Source: Casuarius casuarius
Taxonomy: Eukaryota > Chordata > Aves > Casuariiformes > Casuariidae
Assembly: GCA_003342895.1 (NCBI GenBank)
Contig: PTFA01000010.1
Coordinates: forward strand, 8,127,286-8,191,285
DNA: 64,000 nucleotides
Direction of reading: 5' to 3'
Shown here: positions 37,198-47,425 of the stretch, piece after piece
How positions within the stretch are numbered: the stretch's first letter is position 1
Layout of the letters: every line of letters begins with the position of its first letter
Translations under genes and position numbers: made by a program
Notes under the pieces: model-generated
What the model was told of the DNA's origin: nothing
Seen by the model: only the letters and a program-made list of their open reading frames with translations
The model's database searches: none

Positions 37198-37325
37198 AAA
37201 GAGAAAGAAAGAAAAATAGAAAGAAAGAAAGAAAGAAAAGAAAGAAAAAAAGAAAGAAAGAAAGAAAGAAAAAAAAAGAAAAAAAGAAAGAGAGAAAGAA
37301 AGAGAAGGAAGGAAGGAAAGAAAAA
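37198..37325 (+). repeat. GAAA/GGAA polypurine microsatellite
   Basis: A (GAAA)n tract grading into GGAA units at its 3' end. Positions 37218-37325 are 108 uninterrupted purines; a single T at 37217 separates them from a further purine run. Open frames of 62-85 codons through it on both strands (Lys/Arg/Glu on plus, Phe/Ser/Leu on minus) are products of the repeat and not genes. Long mirror-like purine tracts can adopt triplex (H-DNA) structure and are unstable in length. Confidence 0.95.
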
Positions 37326-39230
37326 TTAATTTGTGCACAGGTCAGAACAGCAATGTCTTTCATAAGGATATCAGTTCTGAAAGCATTTAAGAAGTTATTT
37401 TCCCTGTAAGTTACATATGCAACTTTTTTACATTTATGTGTGTGAGCTGAAAGAAAAAGACCTTAACTATACTACAAACAGCTATTCAGATATAGTCCAT
37501 TCTTAGAAACAGAAGTAAAACATAAATAATTTATATTTTACCAATAACATCTCTGCAACAAAATGGATAATATTTTTTAAAAAAAACATTACAGCTTATG
37601 ACTGGTATCATTTATTCTCAGTAATGACCATATACCTAACTCTTTGTTTTCAGAACAAAAATTTGAAGTATGACTTTTGTCCTTTCAGGTTATGACCAAG
37701 TACATTCCTTAGTCAAAAAACACTGTAAAGCCTTTTCAGGTATTGCTGGATTGCAGCTGTGTTATTTGGTGCAGTTCTTGTCCCATCCTTTTCTTAGTAT
37801 GAACTTGTTTGCTTACATCATGGCCTGCACTGGCTCTTTTAAACTAGGAGTACTTTTATTTTCTCTAAAATTAAGTCTTCTAGTGCTATAAAGCAGTGTG
37901 CCTGAACATGACAACAAATACACTAGTAGTCCCAGTATTTGCTAAAAATTATTTTACTATAATAACCCTCAATAGATGACGAAGTCAAATGCAGCCCAGA
38001 ATCACTGTTAGGTGTTTTATGAAAAATCCATCCAGAAAACATGAGCAATTCAAAATTTGGGGAAAAAACTGTTATCTGGAAAATTCAGTTGCATCAGATA
38101 CCTCTCTAACAGGTGCAAACACATTAACTCAGTATCTTTTTGTAGATTCCCATGCTGAGCAAGTGCCACAATATGTCTGTATCTGCATGCATTTATATTT
38201 TTGATGAGTTCTTCTTGGTTCTATGCATACTCCTCTCGGGGTTTGCTTTCTGAAAACGACAACTTCAGGAAACAGCCGAGAATTTCAAAGCAGGTTTTTT
38301 CCCTCATGTTTTTTGGAAATTGTCATTTTAACACTTGCCTGTATGCAATTACATGAGCCAGAGGCACACATGTATGCAAGCAAGAAAAAATATAATTGAG
38401 CCTGCCTGAGAAAGTACAATTCACCAATGCAGCTCAGACTGAAAGCTCTCAGGGGGAATTCTTCAGAATGAATGCACAGATTTTAAATTAATTGCCAAAT
38501 AACAAATAGATCTTAGGAAACCACAAATTAAGAACTGTTCTGTGTCCTGGAAATCTGAATTCTTCTGTTTTTTAAGGACCATGTCTTCATGTGTATCACT
38601 GATTTGTTAAAATTCTTCCTAATTCAGCAGCAGCATGGGTATACAAGAGGAAGTCTACTGCCCCCTTCCCAGCTTTCTCTGCATTTTTACCTTCCCAGTG
38701 TCTGATTTCCAGCAAGCTGTTCTCTTCTCTCTTGAAAGCTCCTCTGCTTCTGCCCCTGATTTTGCATCGACTTTCTTGTGTGTGACTTATCAGTTCACCT
38801 ATCACAAGTACTGTGACAGCAGAGAGCACTTAGTAATGACTAAAAAAGGAATTTATTTCTGAGGAAATTATCCTAATATACACTTTCAGTAAGAATGAAA
38901 AATTCCACCCCTGCAAAGCTGTCTTGTGCCAAGTGTCCCCCCAAGTCTGTGAGATCCATACATGTAAGCAGCTTGCAGGTGGGGACCCACGTGCGGCCAC
39001 CCGCTGTGTTGGTGTCGCTGCCTTTCAGTGCCCATCCTGAAGTACTTAACAGAGACGGTGTTAAGCAGTTCTATTTAGGGGTAGTGTTGTAAAAACGTCT
39101 CAGACATTCATGTGTTTGTGACTGCATTTACAGGTGGATGAAAATATATCTGCAGGATATATCTCTGTGCAAAACAACTTCCTGCACACTTCTCACTTCT
39201 CTCATCCCTCCTGCTCACTCCTGGGCATTG
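37326..39230. other. Non-coding stretch, no gene seen
   Basis: AT-rich until about 38600, then more balanced. Frames of up to 77 codons near 38596-38862 overlap on both strands and have no recognised features. A GC-richer segment at 38930-39030 (GTGGGGACCCACGTGCGGCC words) carries a few CpGs. No repeat family is confidently recognised. Confidence 0.6.
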
Positions 39231-39365
39231 CTTGGCTGTTATTATTTGCTGCCGTTGTGGCTGGGGGTGCTCTGGTTGTGCAGCCATTGGGCTAGGTGCT
39301 GTACAGATAAAGACTAAGAAGGCTGTTTCTAATCTCAAGAGTTTATCTTCTAGTATTTTTATCCT
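39231..39365 (+). mobile_element. L2/MIR-type SINE tail
   Basis: GCTGTTATTATTTGCTGCCG (39234 on), then a GTGCTCTGG-type word, then CATTGGGCTAGGTGCTGTAC (39284) and AATCTCAAGAGTTTATCTTC (39331). These follow in order the common sauropsid and mammalian L2/MIR-family tail (TTATTATTTGTATTGC, CATTGTGCTAGGCGCTGTAC, CCCCAAAGAGCTTACAATCT). It is an old, inactive copy. I cannot tell MIR-type SINE from L2 tail by eye. Confidence 0.65.
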
Positions 39366-41404
39366 CCTGGCCAGTGTCCTCTTGAATCAGTATATTGCAG
39401 TGCCACAGGAAAGTCAGAACTAAATTTATGATGTTACAATTGACTGTAGAGGAGCAGACAGCAAAATTGTAAAGCAGGAGTAAGCAGGGGTGAATATGGA
39501 GAGCAGGGGAGGAGCTCCACAGCAGAGCTTACCTTTCATTCCCAAACCCAGACCTGGTAAACAATACTGTGTTTCTTGGCTTGGCAAAAATAATAATAAT
39601 TAAAAAAAAAAGATAAAATTTTAAAAAGCAGGACTGAGCTTCAGGCAAAATGCCTTCCTTCCCTAGCAGCTGCAAGGAGAATATAAGATAAGGAAGTGAT
39701 AATCTGCTGCTCATATATGATGCATAGAATGACTACTTTCTTTAACAAAGAAAAACTCCACATGTGAACAACATTCCCTCTGCCTAACTATTCCATATAC
39801 TGCCTAACTATTCCATATACTGCAATTATTTGTTTGCCTTTTTTTTTTTTTTTAAACAACTCCCCTTTCTGCTCCTTTTGCCGTGCAGTAAATGCCACCA
39901 CTAATGAGATAATATCAGTGTGTTTGAGAGCAGACTGACCCCGTTGTTTTCAAGCAGTTTCAACTTCTCGACAGTCAGGAGCCTGCCTAATGTTTTGTGG
40001 CTGCCTCTGGTCATTGACATGGTACAAACTGCCTTATCTCCCTGTGGGAGGGAGGTCATTGCCAAACCCACAGCTACTTGACTGGGGAAGAAGGCAGGCT
40101 ACAGTGATTTGAGCACATAGCCTGAGCCAAGCAGAGGGCTTATAACGAATAGCTTAAAATAGCTCCAGTGTGAACACATTTCAATTTTTCTCTGTATGTC
40201 AACAGATGACATGTATTGTCACAGCACTATGTGTCATTTAAGAAGCTCACTTAAGTATTTTATGGTAAGAAAACCCCATCGTTTAAGATTTCTGCAACTT
40301 GAGCACTTTCTCAAATATCCTCCTTTACTTTTTACAAAGTCTGTTCACTCACCCTTTTCATGTCAATGGAGAGCTCAGCTCACAAATCAATTGTTCTGTT
40401 TTTATTCACAATATTACACTTCCTTCCAGAGCAATTGTACGATGGTGCTGTGCATATCACCACCAACTCTTGCTGAATCCTTCAAGAAATCTCCCACCAG
40501 GCCCAGGATTAACAGGAAAGTAGAGGAGGCTGCATAAGTGCAAACAGTGTCAAGCCCTCTCCCCTGCTGTAACACATTTATTTGGGAGATGAGATGCCTA
40601 TCAAGCTGGGGTAATGTCTGTGCAGCTGACCATATGGGATCTCAGGCAAATGACCCCAAGACAGTTTTTACCTTATGGAAGCAGGATGCACCAAGTCTTC
40701 TGCACATGTATTGCTTGGTCTGCATTTCAGTAAGTCCAACTCATCCAGAGCTTCCTGGACTCTGCCCATGCACTGCAAGGTTCATCTCACTATAACTTCC
40801 CAGCTTCATGACTTACTGTGCATGAGGTATATTGCACAATAAACCAATACATTAGAGTAAATATTAAGTTGCTTCTGACCTCTGTATAATGTTAGCATCA
40901 CAGACAATGGAAAAAGCAGATCAAAACTTTGTGCAACAGTCAACCGTCATATGTGGTGTCACACCGCTGACACTACTGTATTCTTTAAGGCTGAAGTCTG
41001 CTCCACAAGGAACACACTGCTTCCATTTAACTCAGGTAGAGGTATACATTAGCAGCCAGGGATTTACCCTGATCTAACATACAAGAGCTTTTCATCTTTT
41101 ACTCTGTTTGGAAAGCTCAAGCCACAAAATGGTATCCTAACTGATTTTTTTCTTCCTCTGTTACATCTCCATTTGGTTTCTCAGGAGCTGAAGACCAACA
41201 ACATTCACTGCTGCAGCAAATGAAAACGAATTACAGATGGGAACATTTATTATGAAAAGGACAAAATCGAACAAAGCAAAAGCAACTACCACACCAAATT
41301 CCATGTAGTTTGTAATATATCCACCATCCCCATATAGGGTCACCATGACCGTAAGACACACGCGATTCACAAGCACTGAGAACTTCATCTGTATCATGCC
41401 TAAG
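39366..41404. other. Non-coding stretch with a short exact tandem duplication
   Basis: Contains an A/T-rich tract (AATAATAATAATTA10) near 39588-39612, a 20-bp exact tandem repeat at 39781-39823 (listed separately) and a T15 run at 39839-39853. A 113-codon frame at 40196-40537 and an 85-codon frame at 40538-40795 show no domain, signal or splice context I recognise. No gene is called. Confidence 0.6.
39781..39823 (+). repeat. Exact 20-bp tandem duplication
   Basis: The unit TGCCTAACTATTCCATATAC occurs twice in direct succession with no mismatch, followed by TGC, the start of a third unit. The perfect identity indicates a recent slippage event or an assembly or read artefact. Confidence 0.95.
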
Positions 41405-41555
41405 TCAGTTAAAGGAATTAAGTTACTCTCTCCTTACAGATGAAGAACTGAGGCATAGAGACATTCATAGACTTGTTTGTGGTATCCTTCTCTCTTTATA
41501 GATCTTTCTCTAGTCCTAATCCACTGCTTTTACCAAAAGATGTTCATTTCCTCTT
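41405..41555 (+). mobile_element. MIR-like SINE (plus strand)
   Basis: CTCCTTACAGATGAAGAACT then GAGGCATAGAGACATTCATA (41431-41470) matches the MIR core (CATTTTACAGATGAGGAAAC, TGAGGCACAGAGAGGTTAAG). About 40 bases on, AGTCCTAATCCACTGCTTTT and ACCAAAAGATG (41513-41543) matches the extended tail (CAGTCCTCTGCTCTAACC, ACTAGACCATG). The two anchors in correct order make the call firm. It lies about 115 bases from a minus-strand MIR. Confidence 0.75.
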
Positions 41556-41669
41556 ATGGCACATGACAATTCAAAGGAATTATTATTCACCATTCAAACG
41601 AATAGAAATGAGCCAGCAGAAGATGACAGGATGAGGTGTGGTTCAGGGTGCTCAGGTCAAGGATTACCA

Positions 41670-41790
41670 GAGCACAGATTCAATCTTTGTTCCACTGCTG
41701 ACCTCCTGTTTGATGGGGCCAGCCACACAGCACCTCTAGAAAATGGGGATAGTAGTAACCCTATCCCTTACCATGTGCTATGAGGGTGCT
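41670..41790 (-). mobile_element. MIR-like SINE (minus strand)
   Basis: GATTCAATCTTTGTTCCACT and GCTGACCTCCTG (41678-41709), then AGAAAATGGGGATAGTAGTA and ACCCTATCCC (41738-41767), match the reverse complement of MIR (ATTTGAACCCAGG-type start; ATCTGTAAAATGGGGATAAT with ATAGTACCTACC). It is degraded and inactive. It stands opposite in orientation to the MIR just upstream. Confidence 0.65.
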
Positions 41791-42130
41791 TACAGCTAAA
41801 ATAAAGGGTGCACGCAGGTGCTCAGACCACAGTCCTAGCACTCTCTGGGTGCTTCCTGGCACACCCATTCCGGGGGCTGAGGCTCCTTGCAGTGGGGCAG
41901 GACACCTGGTAGGTGGCACCCCGAGAGGAAGCGCAGGGCTGTGTGTTTCCTGCTGGGGAGGAACAGCCAAGCTGTTTTTAGGCAGCTGCAGGTGGGGAGA
42001 TGCCATTGTTCTCTGTTGGAGGCATCAGTAGCTGCTGCCTGGCTGCTCACAGCCTTGCCGGGGAAGCCCCAGTGGCAGCTCATCCACCACAGCTGAGAGG
42101 CCCTTCCTGCTCTCCAGCACATGTAAGAGC
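41791..42130. other. GC-rich patch, open in several frames; no gene called
   Basis: A sharply GC-richer block with words such as CCGGGGGCTGAGGCTCC and GGTGGCACCCCGAGAGG. Frames are open on both strands at once (115 codons minus at 41835-42182; 83 plus at 41780-42031; 81 minus at 41761-42006). I attribute this to few A/T-rich stop codons and not to a gene. It may be an internal piece of an old CR1-type element or a GC-rich unique block; I could not identify it. Confidence 0.4.
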
Positions 42131-43186
42131 CCCTACTATATGCTCTGGGGTAACGAGGATAAATGTGCCTAGAGAGTGTCAATGATAAGTTAAGAGATCT
42201 ATCTTCTGACTCGTAGTTTGCATGTCTTTAAGCAACTTATGCTTCAAGAAACTTGACAGGAACCTCTAAGATCTCTCTCGGCTGGTGGCTTTTGGCACTG
42301 GGCTCCATGTTCACTGCTATATTTTTACCTTGCTCTTTGCCAAGCACAATATGTTGCTTTGGTGAGTGATGCTTGGTTCCTTCCTTTCCCACTGGCAGTG
42401 GGACTCAGCTGAAACCCATGTCTCAGCACAGATAGATGCAGGTGAGGCACAGTGTCCCCGCACTGATCATGTTCTCCCTTTGGGATCCCTAGCAGAAACA
42501 AGTCCCAGGTAAACTAGTACATCTGCACTTAGATCCTTGTGACCTTTTGACTTGCTACCTGATAGTCCTTTCAGTAATGCCACACATGTCCCATGGATCC
42601 TGCTGTCTGGCCTGGTCTAAACCCTCGTGAATATGGTGGTAGACAAACTACACAGAAAAGTGAATGCTGGAATACATCCTGTACCTGGCTTCTCTTGAGA
42701 CCCAAATACATTCAATGCTGGTAATGGGAATATAGCAAATCACTCACAAAACATCCCCCTCCTTGTTCACATGTACTCTTTTCACTAGTGTGTCCCATGT
42801 AGAAATCCTGCTGAAGGGACACCGTTTTTTAAAAAGCCAACAATTTATTTTAAAGGTCTGTTTTTTTGGTCTATCTTTGTACTGAAAGTAGTTCATCTCC
42901 CTAAATAAAAGTAAGTAGAAAATAGCACCTAACTCTGTGAGAATATTTCAGCCAGAACCTTGCTGCTTAATAATGAACAAAACAGGGATCTATACGGCAC
43001 AATAACCTGTACAATATGACTGGCAAAGAATAATTTTAACTGCTCTTAAAAGGTATAGTGATATTGACTGATGACTGTCAGCTACCAGAAAATATCATCC
43101 TGGTCAGATATTTATCCTCTTTTTTAAAGAATAAAAGCAAAGCACTCTTATAAATAGCTTTTAAACCTTACTTATGTCAACAAAAT
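42131..43186. other. Non-coding stretch, no gene seen
   Basis: Unremarkable mixed sequence with no recognised repeat or exon. CTTATGTCAA occurs at 43171-43180 and again at 43193-43202, a short direct repeat at the edge of the duplicated block that follows. Confidence 0.6.
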
Positions 43187-43453
43187 GGCAAGCTTATGTC
43201 AAATCTGAAGCCAAAGCTCATCACAAATAAACAGAGGAATTTAAAAAAAAAAAAAAAAAAGAAAAAAAAAGAAAAAAGAATCCTTCATCAGAATCAAAAC
43301 TGAATTAACAGGATGGAGAAGACCAAAATTAAAGTTCTACACAATATAATATTCTTTTAAAGACAGAGGAAGAGCAAGAGTGCAAACTATGCATTTAATG
43401 TGCGCTTAAGCAACTGTAACAGCATAGTAAGAGCTTGTATTTTTTCTGGCACA
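43187..43453 (+). repeat. Copy A of a 267-bp block duplicated across an assembly gap
   Basis: This block is repeated with the same length at 43463-43729, on the other side of a 9-N gap. The first 40 or so bases and the last 95 bases (43359-43453) are identical between copies. The middle, around the A18 run (43243-43260) and the following 80 bases, is heavily mismatched. Identical ends with a noisy, A-rich middle fit two contig ends covering the same locus that the assembler failed to merge. A genuine tandem duplication is less likely. Confidence 0.9.
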
Positions 43454-43462
43454 NNNNNNNNN
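43454..43462. other. Assembly gap of 9 N
   Basis: A run of nine N placed exactly at the junction of the two 267-bp copies. The small size suggests a scaffold join between overlapping contig ends and not a measured gap. Confidence 0.98.
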
Positions 43463-43729
43463 GGCAAGCTTATGTCAAATCTGAAGCCAAAGCTCATCAC
43501 AAAAAAAAAAAGGAATTTAAAAAAAAAAAAAAAGAAGAAAAAAAAAGAAAAAAGAATCCATCATAAGAATCAAAACTGAATTAACAAGATGGCACAGTCC
43601 TAAATAAATGTGCTCCACAATAAATTTTTCTTTGAAAGACAGAGGAAGAGCAAGAGTGCAAACTATGCATTTAATGTGCGCTTAAGCAACTGTAACAGCA
43701 TAGTAAGAGCTTGTATTTTTTCTGGCACA
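43463..43729 (+). repeat. Copy B of the 267-bp block duplicated across an assembly gap
   Basis: It begins with the same GGCAAGCTTATGTCAAATCT as copy A and ends with the same TTTTTTCTGGCACA; the final 95 bases (43635-43729) are identical. It then continues without a break into unique sequence (GCCTTCTGTCATAATCCC). If the duplication is an artefact, the true locus has one copy and all coordinates downstream are about 276 bases too high. Confidence 0.9.
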
Positions 43730-46700
43730 GCCTTCTGTCATAATCCCATTGCATACTTTCAAATGTATTTTTAAATTGCTCAGCTTCTGTCAACAAATTC
43801 ATTCAGAGCTGTGTTATTTAGAAAGTGAATGCAAAATTCATAGAGCTTGCAGCATCTGCTCTGATTGACACATCTAAAACCACGCAGCACTAAATCACCC
43901 CTTTCCAAGTGAAAATAAAATGAGGAATAACTGATACCAAAAAAGGAAGACAGTCCCTGTATTTAGCTTCGGCATGCCAGGGTGATGCCAAATATACCTC
44001 GAGACTTATTTCTATTAAAAAGAAGAAGAAAAAGGAAAAAAAAATGTTTACCTTGCCTGACTTTGCATGGATAAACATTCCTGCATGAAATGTAAGGATC
44101 TATATTTAGAAATGTATCCTTACCAGGAAACTAACTGGGCTGCAGTGAAAACAAAACAATCCTGGACCTACTTCTGTCACCAGCGAGATGGATGAAGCCA
44201 ACAGGACTCCACCGATCAGGCTGAGCACAAAGCTGCACCCAGAAACTGCTCCCTCTCTCACCTCTGACATGGGGCAGAGCCTCCCCTTTGAACTGCACAG
44301 ATAGAGGAGGAAGGCTAAAGCCATATGAAGCAATACCAATTATTTAAGAAGGAGCAATGTTATTGAAAAAAATGTTATACAAGCAGTGGTAAACCTCAGT
44401 GGTCTGGGTTTCAGACAACAGAAAATCCCTTTGACAAGTAGTAAACACACTAAAAACAGGACTTTGTTCTTTTTAAACTCAGCTTAAAATAATTCCTTTT
44501 GCTGTTTGCATCCTGTTTTGCAGCTTCACATTAAGATGCCCAGCTATCTTTTACCAGAAATAAAAGTGATGAGGGTCTTATTCCACAGTCTATTTGGAGC
44601 CTCATGCAAATAGAGAAGAATATAGGTGTGAGGATCACATCTCAACGGCAAAACTCCAGCCTGTGAGGAATGTGCAAATCATGGTGATATTTTGATGCAC
44701 AAAATGCACCTGGGAACAGAAGAATACTAACCTTATTATCCTGAATAAGTAGTGGGACAAGACAGAAAGGATATGGATTAATTAGACTGCAACTTTCTTT
44801 AATTAATCTCAGCAGTAACTTGTCCAAGACAGGTCATGACTCTCTTCTGAATCATTTCCATCTGGTTAAAGACTGCCATCCCCCAGGCACCCCTCCCTGC
44901 CAAGTCTCAGCTATCACTGAGAAGCCATCATCCTCTGCTAATAATAGAGATAAAGTGCATCTCCTTCTGTACCGGATATGAGGAATGGGACTAATCTCCT
45001 CACACTTGAGCTAGACATCGAGGCTGCTTTGCAGTCAGTGGAGAGAAACAAGTATTTCCAAAGTAAGACTCATCTCGCCTGTGTTAGGCACTTGTTTTAG
45101 CGTGCATTATACTCTAGAAATGTATACTTTTCTCCACTGAAAATAAAGCTCAGATGTAAATTTAGGTGTGATGAACTTCATCCTAGAAGGGCTAATTCCA
45201 TCCCTTGCTCTAATAGGAGATGTCTTCTGCAAAATTGCTATAACCTGGATTTACTAGGTGCTCAGGGCATTTATGACATCACCACTTGTCATGTATTAAA
45301 TTGTGGGACTCCAGCTCAGTCTGCAGACTGGTTTCACCGGGTGCAGACCTGCAACACCCTGCACCTCACTCCTCCAAGTCTGGTGGTGAGGGGAAAACTG
45401 TTCCTGTCCTGAGGCAGCTGATCAAATACTCTCAATAACCCATGAAATCTAGCTTTTGAGATGGAAAACAAGAATTCAGGTTTAACAGAGAACTTGGGTG
45501 GGAGGGACATGGTTTCTACATCTCCTTTTGGTGTCAGTGGTGTAAATGAAAATTACTTGTGTGCTCTTTCAAGTGTTGAATCTCTGCGGCCTACTGCCCC
45601 CTTCTTTCAATCCCAAATGGTAATCCCTTAGAGGAAGGAATGGACTTTTTATTTTCTCACCAAACCAGACATTGCCAACCATCTTTGAGACTAGGAGAAT
45701 TACAGTCTAAGTGCAGGTTAATATATACGTTTAAAAAATCTTGCTACTTTGGAACATATATTAGTAACTACATTTAATAAAACATCCTATATGTTTCAAA
45801 GGTTTGGCATAGTTCGTCTCATTTTCCTTTCACTTTGAGGTTGTTTTTTTTTCTTTTTTTTTTTAATTCTGTAATTTTGACAAGAGTTTCCTTTTCATTT
45901 TGACTTAACAGGCATTCCACCACAACAAGGAATTCTGTGATCCTAATCTAATTTAGTTACTGTGTACCTGTAAGGTGTACTTGTATTTCATTGCTCTATC
46001 TCCAGTGCTCCAGCTATCCTTAGTTACTCTGTATCTTAAATCTGATGTGTTCTTGAGTTTTCAGTTCATTAACGTTCACTTTAGCTTTTCTACTGAAACA
46101 AAAGAAATGTTTCCATGGTCATAAAAGTAGTAGCTGCAGAGAGAAAAAGCCTTTGAACATTTGGCACAGTAGTTTTTTAATATTCTCCTTGTGCATGAAT
46201 TTAAAAGAAAAATACACTATTTATAGGAGCCTACAGCTAAGAAAGTAAACAAAGGTTCTTCTAAATATAGTTCCCCAGGCAATTATAATGCAGATTGCAA
46301 AACAAGGATGGGAACACACTAACATTATACTTACTGTGCAATGTGCAATCATACATTTTGAATAAACAGAAAAACTACCATAAAAGCCAAGATCAACACC
46401 TTTATGGGTTGCCTGGTGTCATGGTCTGTCACTCAGAGTTTCCCTGAATGCTGAAAATGCTTTGGAAATAACACTGGTTTCAGCTACTGCATACTGTGGC
46501 CGCAAAATACAAAACCTCAAGTGGCAATTTTGTATGAACATTCACCCCAAAACAGAAACTCTGAAGCCATACATCTAGAAACAAACAGTTCCCCTTTTCA
46601 GTCAATACTGGGAAATATCTTAGATAAGAACCCTCACTTCCAGAAGACATATTTGCCTGCCTGAACTTCATTCAGATTTCATTTACATTTTAGATGTACA

Positions 46701-47324
46701 GACACAGACTTTTGTTACCCAAAACACTAAACATGGCATGGAAAGATAAGAATCTGAAAAGGAATAAAACATGAAAACAATTGCAATGGATTTTAGCATT
46801 CTGAAAGAAAAAGGAAGAATGAATATTGGATATTCTCTGCTGGGGGCTTGCCAGTATTTTACTAATTAGCACACTATTAATTAACCAAACCTCACAATGT
46901 GTCTGTCAGAAATATGCTCATTTATGGACTTTCATTAGCTTAAAAAGATGAGATGATGCAGAGAGCAGGGCTCGTAGCTCAGATGTCCCATTTGAGTGTC
47001 ACAGTTGCTGAGCTCAGGAGTCGGTGCTACTTGCTCTGCGTCTCCTCCGAGCCCTTCCTCCTGTTGCCCTGTCACAGCATCTCAGCTAGGAGAGGAGGCC
47101 TCCTCTGGGAATCCCAGATGGTTTCAGGCACTTGGTAGATGTCTAGATGTTCAGCCCAGCCAAGACAGCACTTCTGCCCACCATGTACAGTAGAAGAATT
47201 TCAAGCATCTATGTACATACTCATAATCAAACCTAGGCGGTTTTGATGGGTGGGTAAAAATCTTTTGCCTACCATATTGGATCATCCACTCACCCCTGCA
47301 GAACTCACAGTTTGGATGAGCTGA
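43730..47324. other. Non-coding stretch, no gene seen
   Basis: AT-rich with an A/G tract (AAAAAGAAGAAGAAAAAGGA) near 44018 and T-rich tracts at about 45845-45875. A somewhat GC-richer segment lies at 45300-45430, and another at 46960-47110 with two overlapping forward frames of 61 and 65 codons. No exon, RNA gene or repeat family is confidently recognised. Confidence 0.6.
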
Positions 47325-47425
47325 ACTCACTGTTAAGCTCAGCTCATTATCTTCATTTTGCAGATGGGAGCGTTGAATTATTTGCCCAGAGGAAAGGGTG
47401 AGAGATAGAAGCTGTGGAGGAAATC
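47325..47425 (+). mobile_element. MIR-like SINE
   Basis: CTCATTATCTTCATTTTGCA then GATGGGAGCGTTGAATTATT and TGCCCAGAGGAAAGG (47342-47396) match in order the MIR core words TATTATCCCCATTTTACAGA, TGAGGAAACTGAGG and ACTTGCCCAAGGTCAC. The body upstream is too decayed to bound precisely, so the start is approximate. Confidence 0.65.

Noticed and set aside
37109..37409. Lys/Arg/Glu-rich and Phe/Ser-rich open frames of 62-85 codons on both strands
   Set aside because: They are translations of the GAAA microsatellite and its complement.
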